The notes beneath the pieces were generated by a model. That model ran no database searches. It saw only the letters and a list, made by a program, of their open reading frames with translations, and was not told the origin of the DNA. Positions 26,236 to 37,459 of a stretch of DNA of 64,000 bases are shown one piece after another; within the stretch, counting starts at the first letter, position 1, and each line of letters opens with the position of its first letter. The translations under genes and the position numbers were made by a program. Source of the DNA: Burkholderiales bacterium (lineage in GTDB: Bacteria > Pseudomonadota > Gammaproteobacteria > Burkholderiales > Burkholderiaceae_C); NCBI GenBank assembly GCA_016191525.1, contig JACPOK010000033.1:806001-870000 (forward strand), written 5' to 3'.

Positions 26236-27018
26236 TCAGACCGCGAAGCCGTCATCGGCCGCGATGATGGCGCCGTTGATGAAATGGCTTTCCTGGCTGG
26301 CCAGCAGCACGACCAGCGCGTCCAGGTCCTCCGGCGAGCCCACCCGCTTGCGCGGCAGCATCTGCATCAGCTTTTGCCCCTGCTCGGTCTGCCAGTGGTG
26401 GTGGTTGATCTCGGTGTCGATGTAGCCGGGGCAGATGGCGTTGGTGTTGATCTCGAAGCGGCCCCACTCCAGCGCCAGCGCCTTGGTCATCTGCACCACG
26501 GCGGCCTTGCTCATGCAGTAGGCGCCGATCTGCGGCAGCACCTTCAGGCCCGCCATCGAGGCGATGTTGATGATGCGCCCGCCGGTGTAGGTGCCGGGCG
26601 CCGCGCCGCGCGCGCGGGCCAGCATGCGCTTGCCCACTTCCTGCGCCACGAAGAAGGCGCCCTTGACGTTGGTGTTGAAGATGAAATCGTAGTCTTCCTC
26701 GGTCACGTCCTGGATGCGCTGGGTGGTGGAGACGCCGGAGTTGTTTACCAGGATGTCGATGGAGCCCACCTCGGTCTCGGCGTGCGCCACGGCGGACTTG
26801 ATGCTGTCTATGTCTGTCACGTCGAGCTCAGTCACATGCGCGTCACCTCCCTCGGCCTCGATCTGCGCGCGCAGCTCCTTGAGCTTCTCGACGCGGCGGC
26901 TGGCCAGTACCACGGCGGCGCCCGCGCGTGACAGGGTGCGCGCGAACTGCGCGCCCAGGCCGCTGGAAGCGCCCGTCACAAAGGCGACGCGGCCGGATAA
27001 ATCGATGCTGTAAGCCAC
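26236..27018 (-). CDS. Short-chain dehydrogenase/reductase
   Basis: A classical 260-residue SDR: NAD(P)-binding TGASSGLG, NNSG, catalytic NIASMAG Ser and YCMSK (Tyr-x-x-x-Lys), and ICPGYIDTE. The start is a GTG with GGGAG upstream (reading VAYSIDLSGRVAFVTG); a far longer frame to 27951 is antisense to the ETF-QO gene and was rejected. The substrate is unknown; it is divergent from ETF-ubiquinone oxidoreductase by 51 bases, which may point to acyl or hydroxyacyl metabolism. Confidence 0.9.
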   Translation of the reverse strand: MAYSIDLSGRVAFVTGASSGLGAQFARTLSRAGAAVVLASRRVEKLKELRAQIEAEGGDAHVTELDVTDIDSIKSAVAHAETEVGSIDILVNNSGVSTTQRIQDVTEEDYDFIFNTNVKGAFFVAQEVGKRMLARARGAAPGTYTGGRIINIASMAGLKVLPQIGAYCMSKAAVVQMTKALALEWGRFEINTNAICPGYIDTEINHHHWQTEQGQKLMQMLPRKRVGSPEDLDALVVLLASQESHFINGAIIAADDGFAV

Positions 27019-27069
27019 AGGGGTCTCCCGCCTAAAATCAGTGATCGAACCATTATCAATGAGAGTTTC

Positions 27070-28767
27070 ATGACCCACGACGAAATACTGGCGCAGTTCG
27101 GACCCCGTGAAGCGATGGAATACGACGTGGTGGTGGTAGGCGGCGGCCCCGCCGGCCTGGCCACGGCCATCCGCCTGAAACAGCTGGCCGCGGACCACGG
27201 AAAGGAAGTCTCGGTGGTGGTGCTGGAAAAAGGCTCGGAGCCCGGCGCGCACATCCTCTCGGGCGCCATCATGGACCCGCGCGCGCTGTCGGAGCTGCTG
27301 CCCGACTGGAAAAAACTCGGCGCGCCGCTGAACCAGCCGGTGACCGAAGACGCCCTGAGTTTCCTGAGCGCGCGCTCGGCGTTTCGCATGCCGAACTTCT
27401 TCCTGCCGCCGTGCTCGCAGAACCACGGCAACTATGTCGTGAGCCTGGGCAACGTCACGCGCTGGCTGGCGCAGCAGGCGGAAGGCCTGGGCGTGGAAAT
27501 CGTCCCGGGCTTCCCGGCCGCGGAAGTGCTCTACAACGAGAACGGCTCGGTCAAGGGCGTGGCCACCGGCAACCTGGGCGTGGGCAAGGACGGCGAGCCG
27601 ACCGAAAACTTCCAGCTGGGCATGGAGCTGCACGCCAAGTACACCATCTTCGCGGAGGGCGCGCGCGGCCACCTGGGCAAGCAGCTCATCGCCCGCTTCA
27701 AGCTGGACGAGGGCAAGGACCCGCAAAGCTACGGCCTGGGCATCAAGGAACTGTGGGAGATCGACCCCCAACGCCACCAGCCCGGCTTTGTGATGCACAC
27801 CGCCGGCTGGCCCATGGACAACAGCACCTACGGCGGCTCGTTCCTGTACCACATGGAAGACAACAAGGTGGTGCTGGGCTTCATCACCGGCCTGGATTAC
27901 GCCAATCCCTGGCTCAGCCCCTTCGAGGAATTCCAGCGCTGGAAGACGCACCCCAATATCCGCTGGTACCTGGAAGGCGATGCGGCGGCCGGCATCAAGC
28001 CCGCCAAGCGCCTAGGCTACGGCGCGCGGGCCATCACGGCCGGCGGGCTGATGAGCCTGCCCAAGACGATTTTCCCCGGCGGCGCGCTGGTTGGCTGCGA
28101 CGCGGGCTACCTGAACGTGAGCCGCATCAAGGGCAGCCACGCCGCCATGAAGTCGGGCATGCTGGCCGCGCAGGCCGCGTACGAGGCCATCACCCACGGC
28201 CGCCAGCACGACGAGCTCACCATGTACCCGGCTCTGTTCGAGAAGTCGTGGCTGCACGAGGAACTGCACAAGTCGCGCAACTTCAAGACCTGGTTCAAGA
28301 AGGGCCTGTGGGTCGCCACGCTGATGAACGGCGTGGAGCAGTTCCTGCTGCGCGGCCACATGCCGTGGACGCTGCGGCGCGACAAGCCCGACCATGCCAT
28401 GCTGCGGCCGGCCGCCAACTGCGAGCCCATCAGCTATCCCAAGCCCGACGGCAAGCTCACCTTCGACCGGCTCTCTTCGGTGTTCATCTCCAACACCAAC
28501 CACGAAGAGAACCAGCCCGCGCACCTGACGCTCAAGGACAACTCGGTGCCGGTGCAGGTCAACCTGGACAAGTACGCCGGCCCCGAGGCGCGCTACTGCC
28601 CGGCGGGCGTGTACGAGTTCGTGAAGGCCGAGGACAACACCGACCGGCTGCAGATCAACGCGCAGAACTGCGTGCACTGCAAAACCTGCGACATCAAGGA
28701 CCCGACGCAGAACATCGTCTGGGTCACGCCCGAAGGCGGCGGCGGGCCGAACTACGTCAACATGTAG
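27070..28767 (+). CDS. Electron transfer flavoprotein-ubiquinone oxidoreductase
   Basis: A 565-residue membrane-associated enzyme that passes electrons from ETF to the quinone pool. It has an N-terminal FAD-binding VVVGGGPAGLATAIRL motif, EKGSEPGAHILSGA, and the C-terminal 4Fe-4S domain with the cysteine set YCPAG...CVHCKTCDIKDP. Full length and ends as expected in GPNYVNM. Links acyl-CoA, sarcosine/glycine-related dehydrogenases to respiration; the glycine cleavage operon follows directly but behind its own promoter and riboswitch. Confidence 0.95.
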   Translation: MTHDEILAQFGPREAMEYDVVVVGGGPAGLATAIRLKQLAADHGKEVSVVVLEKGSEPGAHILSGAIMDPRALSELLPDWKKLGAPLNQPVTEDALSFLSARSAFRMPNFFLPPCSQNHGNYVVSLGNVTRWLAQQAEGLGVEIVPGFPAAEVLYNENGSVKGVATGNLGVGKDGEPTENFQLGMELHAKYTIFAEGARGHLGKQLIARFKLDEGKDPQSYGLGIKELWEIDPQRHQPGFVMHTAGWPMDNSTYGGSFLYHMEDNKVVLGFITGLDYANPWLSPFEEFQRWKTHPNIRWYLEGDAAAGIKPAKRLGYGARAITAGGLMSLPKTIFPGGALVGCDAGYLNVSRIKGSHAAMKSGMLAAQAAYEAITHGRQHDELTMYPALFEKSWLHEELHKSRNFKTWFKKGLWVATLMNGVEQFLLRGHMPWTLRRDKPDHAMLRPAANCEPISYPKPDGKLTFDRLSSVFISNTNHEENQPAHLTLKDNSVPVQVNLDKYAGPEARYCPAGVYEFVKAEDNTDRLQINAQNCVHCKTCDIKDPTQNIVWVTPEGGGGPNYVNM

Positions 28768-28785
28768 TTCGCTATACTTGCGGCG

Positions 28786-28976
28786 TCAGGAGAGAGCTGC
28801 TTCGCGCAGCCGCCGAAGGCGCAGGATTCATTTCCGAACGCTCAGGCAAAAGGACTGACAAGGCGCCCCGGTTGCGGGGCGTTTCCTTGCTGGAGAGAGG
28901 CCGGCCCGCACGGGCAGGCCCACCGAAGGAGCAACCCCCGCAAGGGGCGAATCTCTCAGGTAAAGCGGACAGCAGG
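28786..28976 (+). promoter_or_regulatory. Tandem glycine riboswitch
   Basis: Two glycine aptamers precede gcvT. Aptamer 1 (about 28786-28862) has GGAGAG, CCGAAGG, GAACGCTCAGGCAAAAGGAC. Aptamer 2 (about 28890-28976) has GGAGAG, ACCGAAGGAGCAA, GAATCTCTCAGGTAAAGCGG and ACAG. A TATACT element at 28773-28778, immediately after the ETF-QO stop, is a reasonable -10 box for a start near 28785. Between the aptamers lies a stable hairpin (CGCCCCG/CGGGGCG, 28864-28881) followed by TTT. Cooperative glycine binding is expected to turn on gcvT-gcvH-gcvP. Confidence 0.93.
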
Positions 28977-29015
28977 GGCAGCCCATGGCATGTGCCATGA
29001 TTTGTTTGCCCCCTG
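28973..29015 (+). promoter_or_regulatory. Riboswitch expression platform hairpin
   Basis: CAGGGGCA (28973-28980) can pair with TGCCCCCTG (29007-29015, one bulge) around an inner hairpin CATGGCA/TGCCATG (28984-28999). The left arm overlaps the 3' end of aptamer 2, so the two folds compete. The hairpin ends 1 base before the GGAG ribosome site (29017-29020) of gcvT and has no U-run, which favours translational control. Confidence 0.6.
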
Positions 29016-29027
29016 TGGAGATCCCGC

Positions 29028-30161
29028 TTGAGCGCTTCCCCGTCCGAACCCCTGCTGCAAACCCCGCTGCACGCGCTGCACGCCGAACTGGGCGGCCGCA
29101 TGGTGCCCTTCGCGGGCTATTCGATGCCCGTGCAGTTTCCCGCCGGCCTGATGGCCGAACACCTCCACACGCGCAGTTCGGCGGGCCTGTTCGACGTTTC
29201 GCACATGGGGCAATTGCGCTTGGTGGGCGCAGACGCCGCTGCCGCGCTTGAATCGCTGATGCCGGTGGACGTGATCGGGCTGACGCCCGGCAAGCAGCGC
29301 TACGGCCTTTTGCTCACCGCCGAAGGCACCATCATCGATGACCTGATGTTCGTCAACCGGGGGCATGACCTGTTCGTGATCGTCAACGGCGCCTGCAAGG
29401 CCGCCGACATCGCGCACATCCAGGCGCGCATAGGCGCGCGCTGCGAAGTCATTCCCATGCCCGAGCGCGGCCTGCTGGCGCTGCAGGGGCCCAAGGCTGT
29501 GGATGCGCTGTCGCGGCTGGTGCCGGGCGTTGAAAAACTGGTGTTCATGACCGGCGGCGCCTTCCGGTGGAACAACGCGGACCTGTTCATCACCCGCAGC
29601 GGCTACACCGGCGAGGACGGCTTCGAGATCTCGGTGCACGAATCGCAGGCCGAGGCGCTGGCGCGGGCCCTGTTGGCACAGCCCGAGGTCAAGCCCGTCG
29701 GCCTGGGCGCGCGCAATTCGCTGCGGCTGGAGGCGGGCCTGTGCCTGTACGGCAACGACATCGACACCACCACCACCCCGGTGGAAGCCGGCCTGAACTG
29801 GGCGATGCAGAAAGTGCGGCGCACCGGCGGCGAACGCGCCGGCGGCTTTCCCGGCGCCGACAAGGTGCTGGCCCAGCTGGACAACCCCGCCACGCTGCAG
29901 CGCAAGCGCGTGGGCCTCATCGCGCTGGTGCGCGTGCCCGTGCGCGAACACACCGAGCTGCAGGACACGGAGGGCAACCGCATCGGCGAGGTCACCAGCG
30001 GCCTGCTGGGGCCCAGCATCGACAAGCCGGTGGCCATGGGCTATGTGGCCCCGGCCTTTGCCGCCACCGGAACACGCATCAATGCCATCGTGCGCGGCAA
30101 GGCCGTGCCGATGGAAGTGGCTGCCATGCCCTTCGTGCCGAACCGATATCACCGCGGATAA
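29028..30161 (+). CDS. gcvT: Glycine cleavage system T protein (aminomethyltransferase)
   Basis: 377 residues; takes the aminomethyl group from lipoyl-GcvH, releasing ammonia and making 5,10-methylene-tetrahydrofolate. Motifs: MVPFAGYSMPVQF, GLFDVSHMGQ, RSGYTGEDGFEISV, GARNSLRLEAGLCLYGNDID. The start is TTG, with GGAG 7 bases upstream directly under the riboswitch platform; no ATG gives the conserved N-terminus. First gene of gcvT-gcvH-gcvP; 31 bases precede gcvH. Confidence 0.96.
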   Translation: MSASPSEPLLQTPLHALHAELGGRMVPFAGYSMPVQFPAGLMAEHLHTRSSAGLFDVSHMGQLRLVGADAAAALESLMPVDVIGLTPGKQRYGLLLTAEGTIIDDLMFVNRGHDLFVIVNGACKAADIAHIQARIGARCEVIPMPERGLLALQGPKAVDALSRLVPGVEKLVFMTGGAFRWNNADLFITRSGYTGEDGFEISVHESQAEALARALLAQPEVKPVGLGARNSLRLEAGLCLYGNDIDTTTTPVEAGLNWAMQKVRRTGGERAGGFPGADKVLAQLDNPATLQRKRVGLIALVRVPVREHTELQDTEGNRIGEVTSGLLGPSIDKPVAMGYVAPAFAATGTRINAIVRGKAVPMEVAAMPFVPNRYHRG

Positions 30162-30192
30162 ATTGGAATCTGACCCCCATTAGGAGAACGCC

Positions 30193-30567
30193 ATGACGAT
30201 GAAGTACACACAAGACCACGAGTGGGTCCAGCTGGAAGACCATGAAGCCGCGGTTGTCGGCATCACGCTGCACGCGCAGGACGCGCTGGGCGACGTGGTG
30301 TTTGTCGACCTGCCCGAGGTGGGCCGCACTTACGCCCTGGGCGAAGTGGCCGGGGTGGTGGAGTCGGTGAAGGCGGCGGCCGACGTGTTCATGCCGCTCG
30401 CCGGCGAGGTGACGGAAGTGAACGAGGCGCTGCGCGCCGACCCGTCGCTGGCCAACACCGACCCCATGGGCAACGGCTGGTTCTTCAAGATTTTGATCAA
30501 GGACATGGCGCAATTCGACCAGCTGATGGACGAGCCCGCCTACGCCAAATTCTCCAGCGCCAACTGA
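30193..30567 (+). CDS. gcvH: Glycine cleavage system H protein
   Basis: 124-residue lipoyl carrier. The lipoylation site is Lys60 in VVESVKAAAD; YTQDHEWVQLE and ALGDVVFVDLP are typical. It shuttles the aminomethyl group between GcvP, GcvT and lipoamide dehydrogenase (not in this window). A ribosome site (AGGAG) lies 8 bases upstream of the start. Confidence 0.97.
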   Translation: MTMKYTQDHEWVQLEDHEAAVVGITLHAQDALGDVVFVDLPEVGRTYALGEVAGVVESVKAAADVFMPLAGEVTEVNEALRADPSLANTDPMGNGWFFKILIKDMAQFDQLMDEPAYAKFSSAN

Positions 30568-30579
30568 CACAGGGACCCC

Positions 30580-33468
<2,889 letters not shown>

Positions 33469-33470
33469 AG

Positions 33471-33505
33471 GTGGATGCCGGATCAAGTCCGGCATGACAA
33501 TCCAC
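33471..33505. repeat. Intergenic palindromic repeat
   Basis: A hairpin GCCGGA/TCCGGC with flanking GTGGA/TCCAC arms fills the gap between gcvP and the next gene. Sequences of this type (GATGCCGGATCAAGTCCGGC) recur as REP-like elements in many proteobacterial genomes and may end the gcv transcript. Confidence 0.6.
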
Positions 33506-33507
33506 TG

Positions 33508-34257
33508 ATGGACTCGCTCATCTTCACCGTCATCGCCGGCGCGGCGCTGGCCGGCTTCATCCAGGGGCTGTCGGGCTTCGGCTTCAGCCTGACATCCATC
33601 TCGCTGTGGGCCTGGACGCTGGAGCCGCAGCTGGCGGCGGCGCTGGCGGTGTTCGGCGGGCTCACCGGCCAGATCATCTCGGCCTTCACCGTGCGGCGCG
33701 GCTTCGACTGGCGCAAGCTCCTGCCCTTCGTGGCCGGCGGCCTGGCCGGCATCCCGCTGGGCCTGTACCTGCTGCCGCGCCTGGACGTGCCCATGTTCAA
33801 GCTGATGATGGGCTGCATCCTGGTGGTGATCTGCCCGCTGATGCTGCTGGCACCGCGGCTGCCGCGCATCACGCATGGCGGCCGGGCGGCCGACGCGGTG
33901 GTGGGCGCGGCAGGCGGCGTGATGGGCGGGCTGGGCGGCTTCACCGGCGTGGTGCCCACGCTGTGGTGCACCCTGCGCGGCTGGGACAAGGACGCGCAGC
34001 GCGCGGTGATCCAGAACTTCAACCTGGCGATGCTGCTGGTGACCTTCGCCAGCTATTGCGCCACGGGCATCGTCAAGCCTTCGATGCTGCCGCTGTTCGC
34101 TGTCATCGTGCCCGCCGTGCTGGTGCCTTCGCTGCTGGGCGCTCGCCTGTACATCGGCATCAGCGAGGCCACGTTCCGGAAGGTCATCCTGGCGCTGCTC
34201 ACCGCATCGGGGCTGGCGATGCTGTCTTCTTCGGTGCCGCTGCTGCTGGCGCGCTAG
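33508..34257 (+). CDS. TauE/SafE-family membrane permease
   Basis: 249 residues, about eight hydrophobic helices arranged as two similar halves: GFIQGLSGFGFSLTS near the start and GGVMGGLGGFTGVVPTLW in the second half are the paired signature motifs of this family (sulfite, sulfonate or other small anion transport). Start at MDSLIFTVI, since the in-frame upstream residues come from the palindromic repeat. Substrate not determinable. Confidence 0.88.
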   Translation: MDSLIFTVIAGAALAGFIQGLSGFGFSLTSISLWAWTLEPQLAAALAVFGGLTGQIISAFTVRRGFDWRKLLPFVAGGLAGIPLGLYLLPRLDVPMFKLMMGCILVVICPLMLLAPRLPRITHGGRAADAVVGAAGGVMGGLGGFTGVVPTLWCTLRGWDKDAQRAVIQNFNLAMLLVTFASYCATGIVKPSMLPLFAVIVPAVLVPSLLGARLYIGISEATFRKVILALLTASGLAMLSSSVPLLLAR

Positions 34258-34266
34258 CCGGCTTGT

Positions 34267-34659
34267 TTATTGCGCGTCGCGGGCCAGTTGCTGGCAATAG
34301 TCGAGCAGGTCCTCGGTTTCCATGGACTTGTCGAACACGCGGTCGCTGCCCGCGCTTTCGCACTGCCTGCGAACGTCAAGGCTGGCCGAGCCGGTGAGCA
34401 CCACCATCTTCTGCCGGGGGTCGCGGCCGCGCAGCGCCTTCAGCACGTTCAGGCCGCTGCCGCCGCCATCCAGCGCCAGGTCAACAATGGCCAGGTCCCA
34501 GCCGTGGGCGGGGTCCAGCAGCCACGCGATGGCGTCTTTCTCGTTGGAGGCCGTCCCGGCGGGTACCGTGCCGGCGAGCTCGACCAGGGCCTCCAGCAGG
34601 CTTTCCCGGATCGAAGCATTGTCTTCTACTACATAGGCTCTCAGGCTCAATTCCGGCAC
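34267..34659 (-). CDS. Stand-alone response regulator receiver
   Basis: A 130-residue receiver domain: acidic pair Glu12/Asp13, phospho-acceptor Asp60 (DLAIVDLAL), Thr in VLTGSAS and a conserved Lys in VFDKSME. No output domain. It lies 33 bases downstream of a hybrid histidine kinase on the same strand, so it is probably a phosphorelay partner of that kinase. Confidence 0.9.
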   Translation of the reverse strand: MPELSLRAYVVEDNASIRESLLEALVELAGTVPAGTASNEKDAIAWLLDPAHGWDLAIVDLALDGGGSGLNVLKALRGRDPRQKMVVLTGSASLDVRRQCESAGSDRVFDKSMETEDLLDYCQQLARDAQ

Positions 34660-34692
34660 TCCTGTGGCTGCGGGCGGTGTGCCTGAATCATG

Positions 34693-36888
34693 TCATAACT
34701 TCAGCGCTTGCAGCAGCTTGTCCAGGCTCGCCGGCTTGACCAGGTGGGCCTCGAAACCCGCTTCCAGCGCGAGGCGGCGGTCCTGGTCCTGCCCATAGCC
34801 GGTCAGCGCCACCAGCCGGATGCCGGACGTGATCGGGTTGGCACGCAGCCGGGCCGCGACCTCGTAGCCGTTGAGCCCCGGCAGGCCGATATCGACGATG
34901 GCCAGGTCGGGCGGCAACGCAGTGGCCATCTCCACGCCCTGCAGGCCGTCCACCGCCTGCCTGCAATGCCAGCCGTGCAGCGTGAGCACCTCGCACAGCG
35001 TGGTGCGCGAGTCGGCGTGGTCGTCCACTACCAGCACCCGCAACGCGCCGGCGCGCGAGGCTGCCGCCGGCTCCTCAGCGGGCGCAGCGGGTGGCTTGCC
35101 GATGTAGGGGAACCGCACCGTGAACACGCAGCCCCGGCCCTCGCCCGGGCTTTGCGCGCTGACGCTGCCGCCGTGCAGTTCCATCAGCCGGCGCACCAGC
35201 GACAGGCCGATGCCCAGGCCGCCCTGCGCCCGGTCGATGGTGGGCTTGCCCTGCACGAAGGTCTCGAAGATGTGCGGCATCAGGTCGGCGGGGATGCCCA
35301 CACCGGTGTCGGTCACCGTGAGCACGGCCTCGCCGTCCCGGGGCTCCACCGCCACCGAGATCAGGCCCTTGTCGGGGGTGTACTTGATGGCATTGACCAG
35401 CAGGTTGGTGATGACCTGCTCGAGCCGCGTCGGGTCGCCATCCACCCAGGCTTCCTGCAGCCGCAGCTCCAGCCGGTGCTGGCTCATGCGGCCGCTCTCC
35501 TGCAGCGTGGCCACCACCTTGTGCGTGGCCGCGGCCAGGTCCACCGGCCGGCGCTCCAGCCGGATCTTGCCGCTCATGACGCGGCTGACGTCCAGCAGGT
35601 CGTCCACGATGTCGCCCAGGTGACGCGCCTGCCGCTCGATCACGTCCACCGGCTTGCCCATCGCCGACGGCACGCCGCCGCGCAAGCGGATGATGGCCAT
35701 GGCGCCCTGGATGGCGCTGAGCGGGTTGCGCAATTCATGCCCCAGCATGGCCAGGAAATCGTCCTTGGCGCGGTTCTGGGCCTCCGCCAGGGCGCGGGCG
35801 GACTGCTCGCTGGCGTACAGCGCGGCGCGGTCGGCCTCGGCCGCCACCCGGCCATCTTTCTCGGACCAAAGCGCCGTGTGCGCGGCCGACAGAGCGTCGT
35901 GCAGCTCGTCCAGCTCATCCAGGCGGATCTTCGGCCCGGGCGGGAGGCCGGCACGGCCGAGCAGGCCTGCGGCCTGCGCCGCCTGTGCGACGGAGCCCGC
36001 CAGCCGCCGCCCCTGCCAGTACGCCAGCCCCCCGCCCGCGGCCAGCGCCAGCAACAGGCCCACGGCGGCAATGCTCACTGACCGCACCGCGGGCGCCTCG
36101 AGTTCCGCCACCGGCATGCCAACCGCAACCGACCAGTGGAAGTCGGGCGAGCGGTAGAACACGTCGAACACCTCCACGCCGTCGCGAGTGGTGTGGCGCA
36201 GCTCGCCGCTGCCGCGCTCGCTGAGCGCCTTGATCACCTCCGCATTGCCGGGCTTGCCCAGGAATTGCGGCTCGCGGTGGCTGCGCGCGATGGTGATGCC
36301 CTTGCTGTCGAACAGGCCCACGATCCAGCTGGGCGGCGCCTTCACCGCCGCGATGGCCTTGTTGAAATGCTCGGGGAAGAAGGCCTGCGCCAGCACATAG
36401 GGGCCGCCCATTGCGGCCGGCACCGGCACGTCCAGCGTGACGATCAGCTGCTGCGCCAGCGCACTCGCATACGCGTCGGAGGCGCTGCTCTTGCCTTCGG
36501 CCAGCACCTGGGCCACGCGGCCGGGGTTGCTGCGCGGCGGCAGCCGCGTGCCGTAAGCCACGCGGGTGTTGACGATCTGGTTGCCATCCTTGTCGGTGAG
36601 CACGATCCAGGCGCTGTCGGAGGTGCGCGCCGCCAGCGCACGCTCGTGGAAAGCGGCCCAGTCGCGGCGGCCCAGCGCCTCGGCCCGGGACAGCACGCGC
36701 AGGGCGCTTTCGGCGTTGGAAAGCTCCTCATCAATGGCCTGCGAGATCAGCCGCGTGGTCTCGCGCACGCTGCGGCGCGCGGCCTCGCGCTCCGAGTCCA
36801 GCAGCAGCGCCAGCGCCACCGCCGAGAACACCGCCAGGGGCAGCACGATGGCCACCGCCATGGTCAGCAAATGGGTGCGAAGCTTCAC
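34693..36888 (-). CDS. Hybrid sensor histidine kinase with C-terminal receiver
   Basis: 731 residues: TM helix (7-30), periplasmic dCache-like sensor (about 31-268), second TM (270-290), HisKA with His384 (MLGHELRNPL), HATPase (GLGIGLSLVRRL within about 500-600) and a C-terminal receiver (about 612-731; VLVVDDHADS, IVDIGLPGLNGYE). It autophosphorylates in response to an extracytoplasmic signal and passes phosphate to its own receiver and likely to the neighbouring stand-alone receivers. Divergent from a receiver gene at 37009. Confidence 0.93.
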   Translation of the reverse strand: MKLRTHLLTMAVAIVLPLAVFSAVALALLLDSEREAARRSVRETTRLISQAIDEELSNAESALRVLSRAEALGRRDWAAFHERALAARTSDSAWIVLTDKDGNQIVNTRVAYGTRLPPRSNPGRVAQVLAEGKSSASDAYASALAQQLIVTLDVPVPAAMGGPYVLAQAFFPEHFNKAIAAVKAPPSWIVGLFDSKGITIARSHREPQFLGKPGNAEVIKALSERGSGELRHTTRDGVEVFDVFYRSPDFHWSVAVGMPVAELEAPAVRSVSIAAVGLLLALAAGGGLAYWQGRRLAGSVAQAAQAAGLLGRAGLPPGPKIRLDELDELHDALSAAHTALWSEKDGRVAAEADRAALYASEQSARALAEAQNRAKDDFLAMLGHELRNPLSAIQGAMAIIRLRGGVPSAMGKPVDVIERQARHLGDIVDDLLDVSRVMSGKIRLERRPVDLAAATHKVVATLQESGRMSQHRLELRLQEAWVDGDPTRLEQVITNLLVNAIKYTPDKGLISVAVEPRDGEAVLTVTDTGVGIPADLMPHIFETFVQGKPTIDRAQGGLGIGLSLVRRLMELHGGSVSAQSPGEGRGCVFTVRFPYIGKPPAAPAEEPAAASRAGALRVLVVDDHADSRTTLCEVLTLHGWHCRQAVDGLQGVEMATALPPDLAIVDIGLPGLNGYEVAARLRANPITSGIRLVALTGYGQDQDRRLALEAGFEAHLVKPASLDKLLQALKL

Positions 36889-37008
36889 CCGATTGAGGAT
36901 ATGCCAAAATCACACATTCCCCGGGGGCGCAAGCGCCGGCGCGGGTGCAAAGCGCAGGGAGAGTCCGGCAGTGCCGGAGAAACAGCACCTTTTGGACCCA
37001 GCATCCAG

Positions 37009-37452
37009 ATGAACGACGCCGCGATCCTCGTGGTTGATGACAACCCGGACCACCGCGAACTGATCGTCATGGCACTCAGCGAGTGCTGCGATTCGCGGCA
37101 GATCCTCACCGCGCCCGACGGCGTGGAAGCCCTGGACTACCTGTTCGGCCGCGGCGACCATGCCGGGCGCGACACGCGCCAGCAGCCCCGCCTGGTCGTT
37201 CTCGACATGAAGCTGGTGCGCCTGCACGGGCTCGAGGTGCTCAAGGCGATCCGGGAAGACCCCCGGACCCGCTCCATCCCGGTCGTGATGCACTCCTCCT
37301 CGACCGAGAAGAAGGACATCGCCCAGTGCTACGAGAGCGGCGCCAACAGCTACGTGCGCAAGGCCACCGATTACGACGAGCTGCGGCGCAAGATGCGCCA
37401 GGTGCACGACTTCTGGATCACGGTGAACGAGCGCTTCCGCCCCTCGGTCTAG
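37009..37452 (+). CDS. Rcp1-like response regulator
   Basis: A 147-residue single receiver with Asp10/Asp11 and phospho-acceptor Asp66 (LVVLDMKLVRLHG), Ser/Thr switch in MHSSSTEKKD and a Lys in YVRKATDYDEL. The long beta4-alpha4 insertion-type pattern (GRGDHAGRDTRQQP) is typical of Rcp1/CheY-like regulators paired with phytochrome or hybrid kinases. Start at MNDAAILVVD; an upstream extension was rejected because it is antisense to the kinase. A TCCGGC/GCCGGA hairpin (36964-36978) lies in its leader. Confidence 0.9.
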   Translation: MNDAAILVVDDNPDHRELIVMALSECCDSRQILTAPDGVEALDYLFGRGDHAGRDTRQQPRLVVLDMKLVRLHGLEVLKAIREDPRTRSIPVVMHSSSTEKKDIAQCYESGANSYVRKATDYDELRRKMRQVHDFWITVNERFRPSV

Positions 37453-37459
37453 CGCGGCT

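Noticed and set aside
26236..27951. A 571-codon minus-strand frame extending the SDR gene upstream
   Set aside because: The extension lies antisense to ETF-QO; the SDR has its own GTG start with a ribosome site at 27018.
28864..28884. Linker hairpin as an ordinary intrinsic terminator
   Set aside because: Only three T follow and it sits between two riboswitch aptamers; reported as part of the riboswitch instead.
36924..36990. Possible riboswitch-like leader before the Rcp1-like regulator
   Set aside because: I looked for c-di-GMP, cobalamin and guanidine signatures; only a small hairpin at 36964-36978 was convincing.
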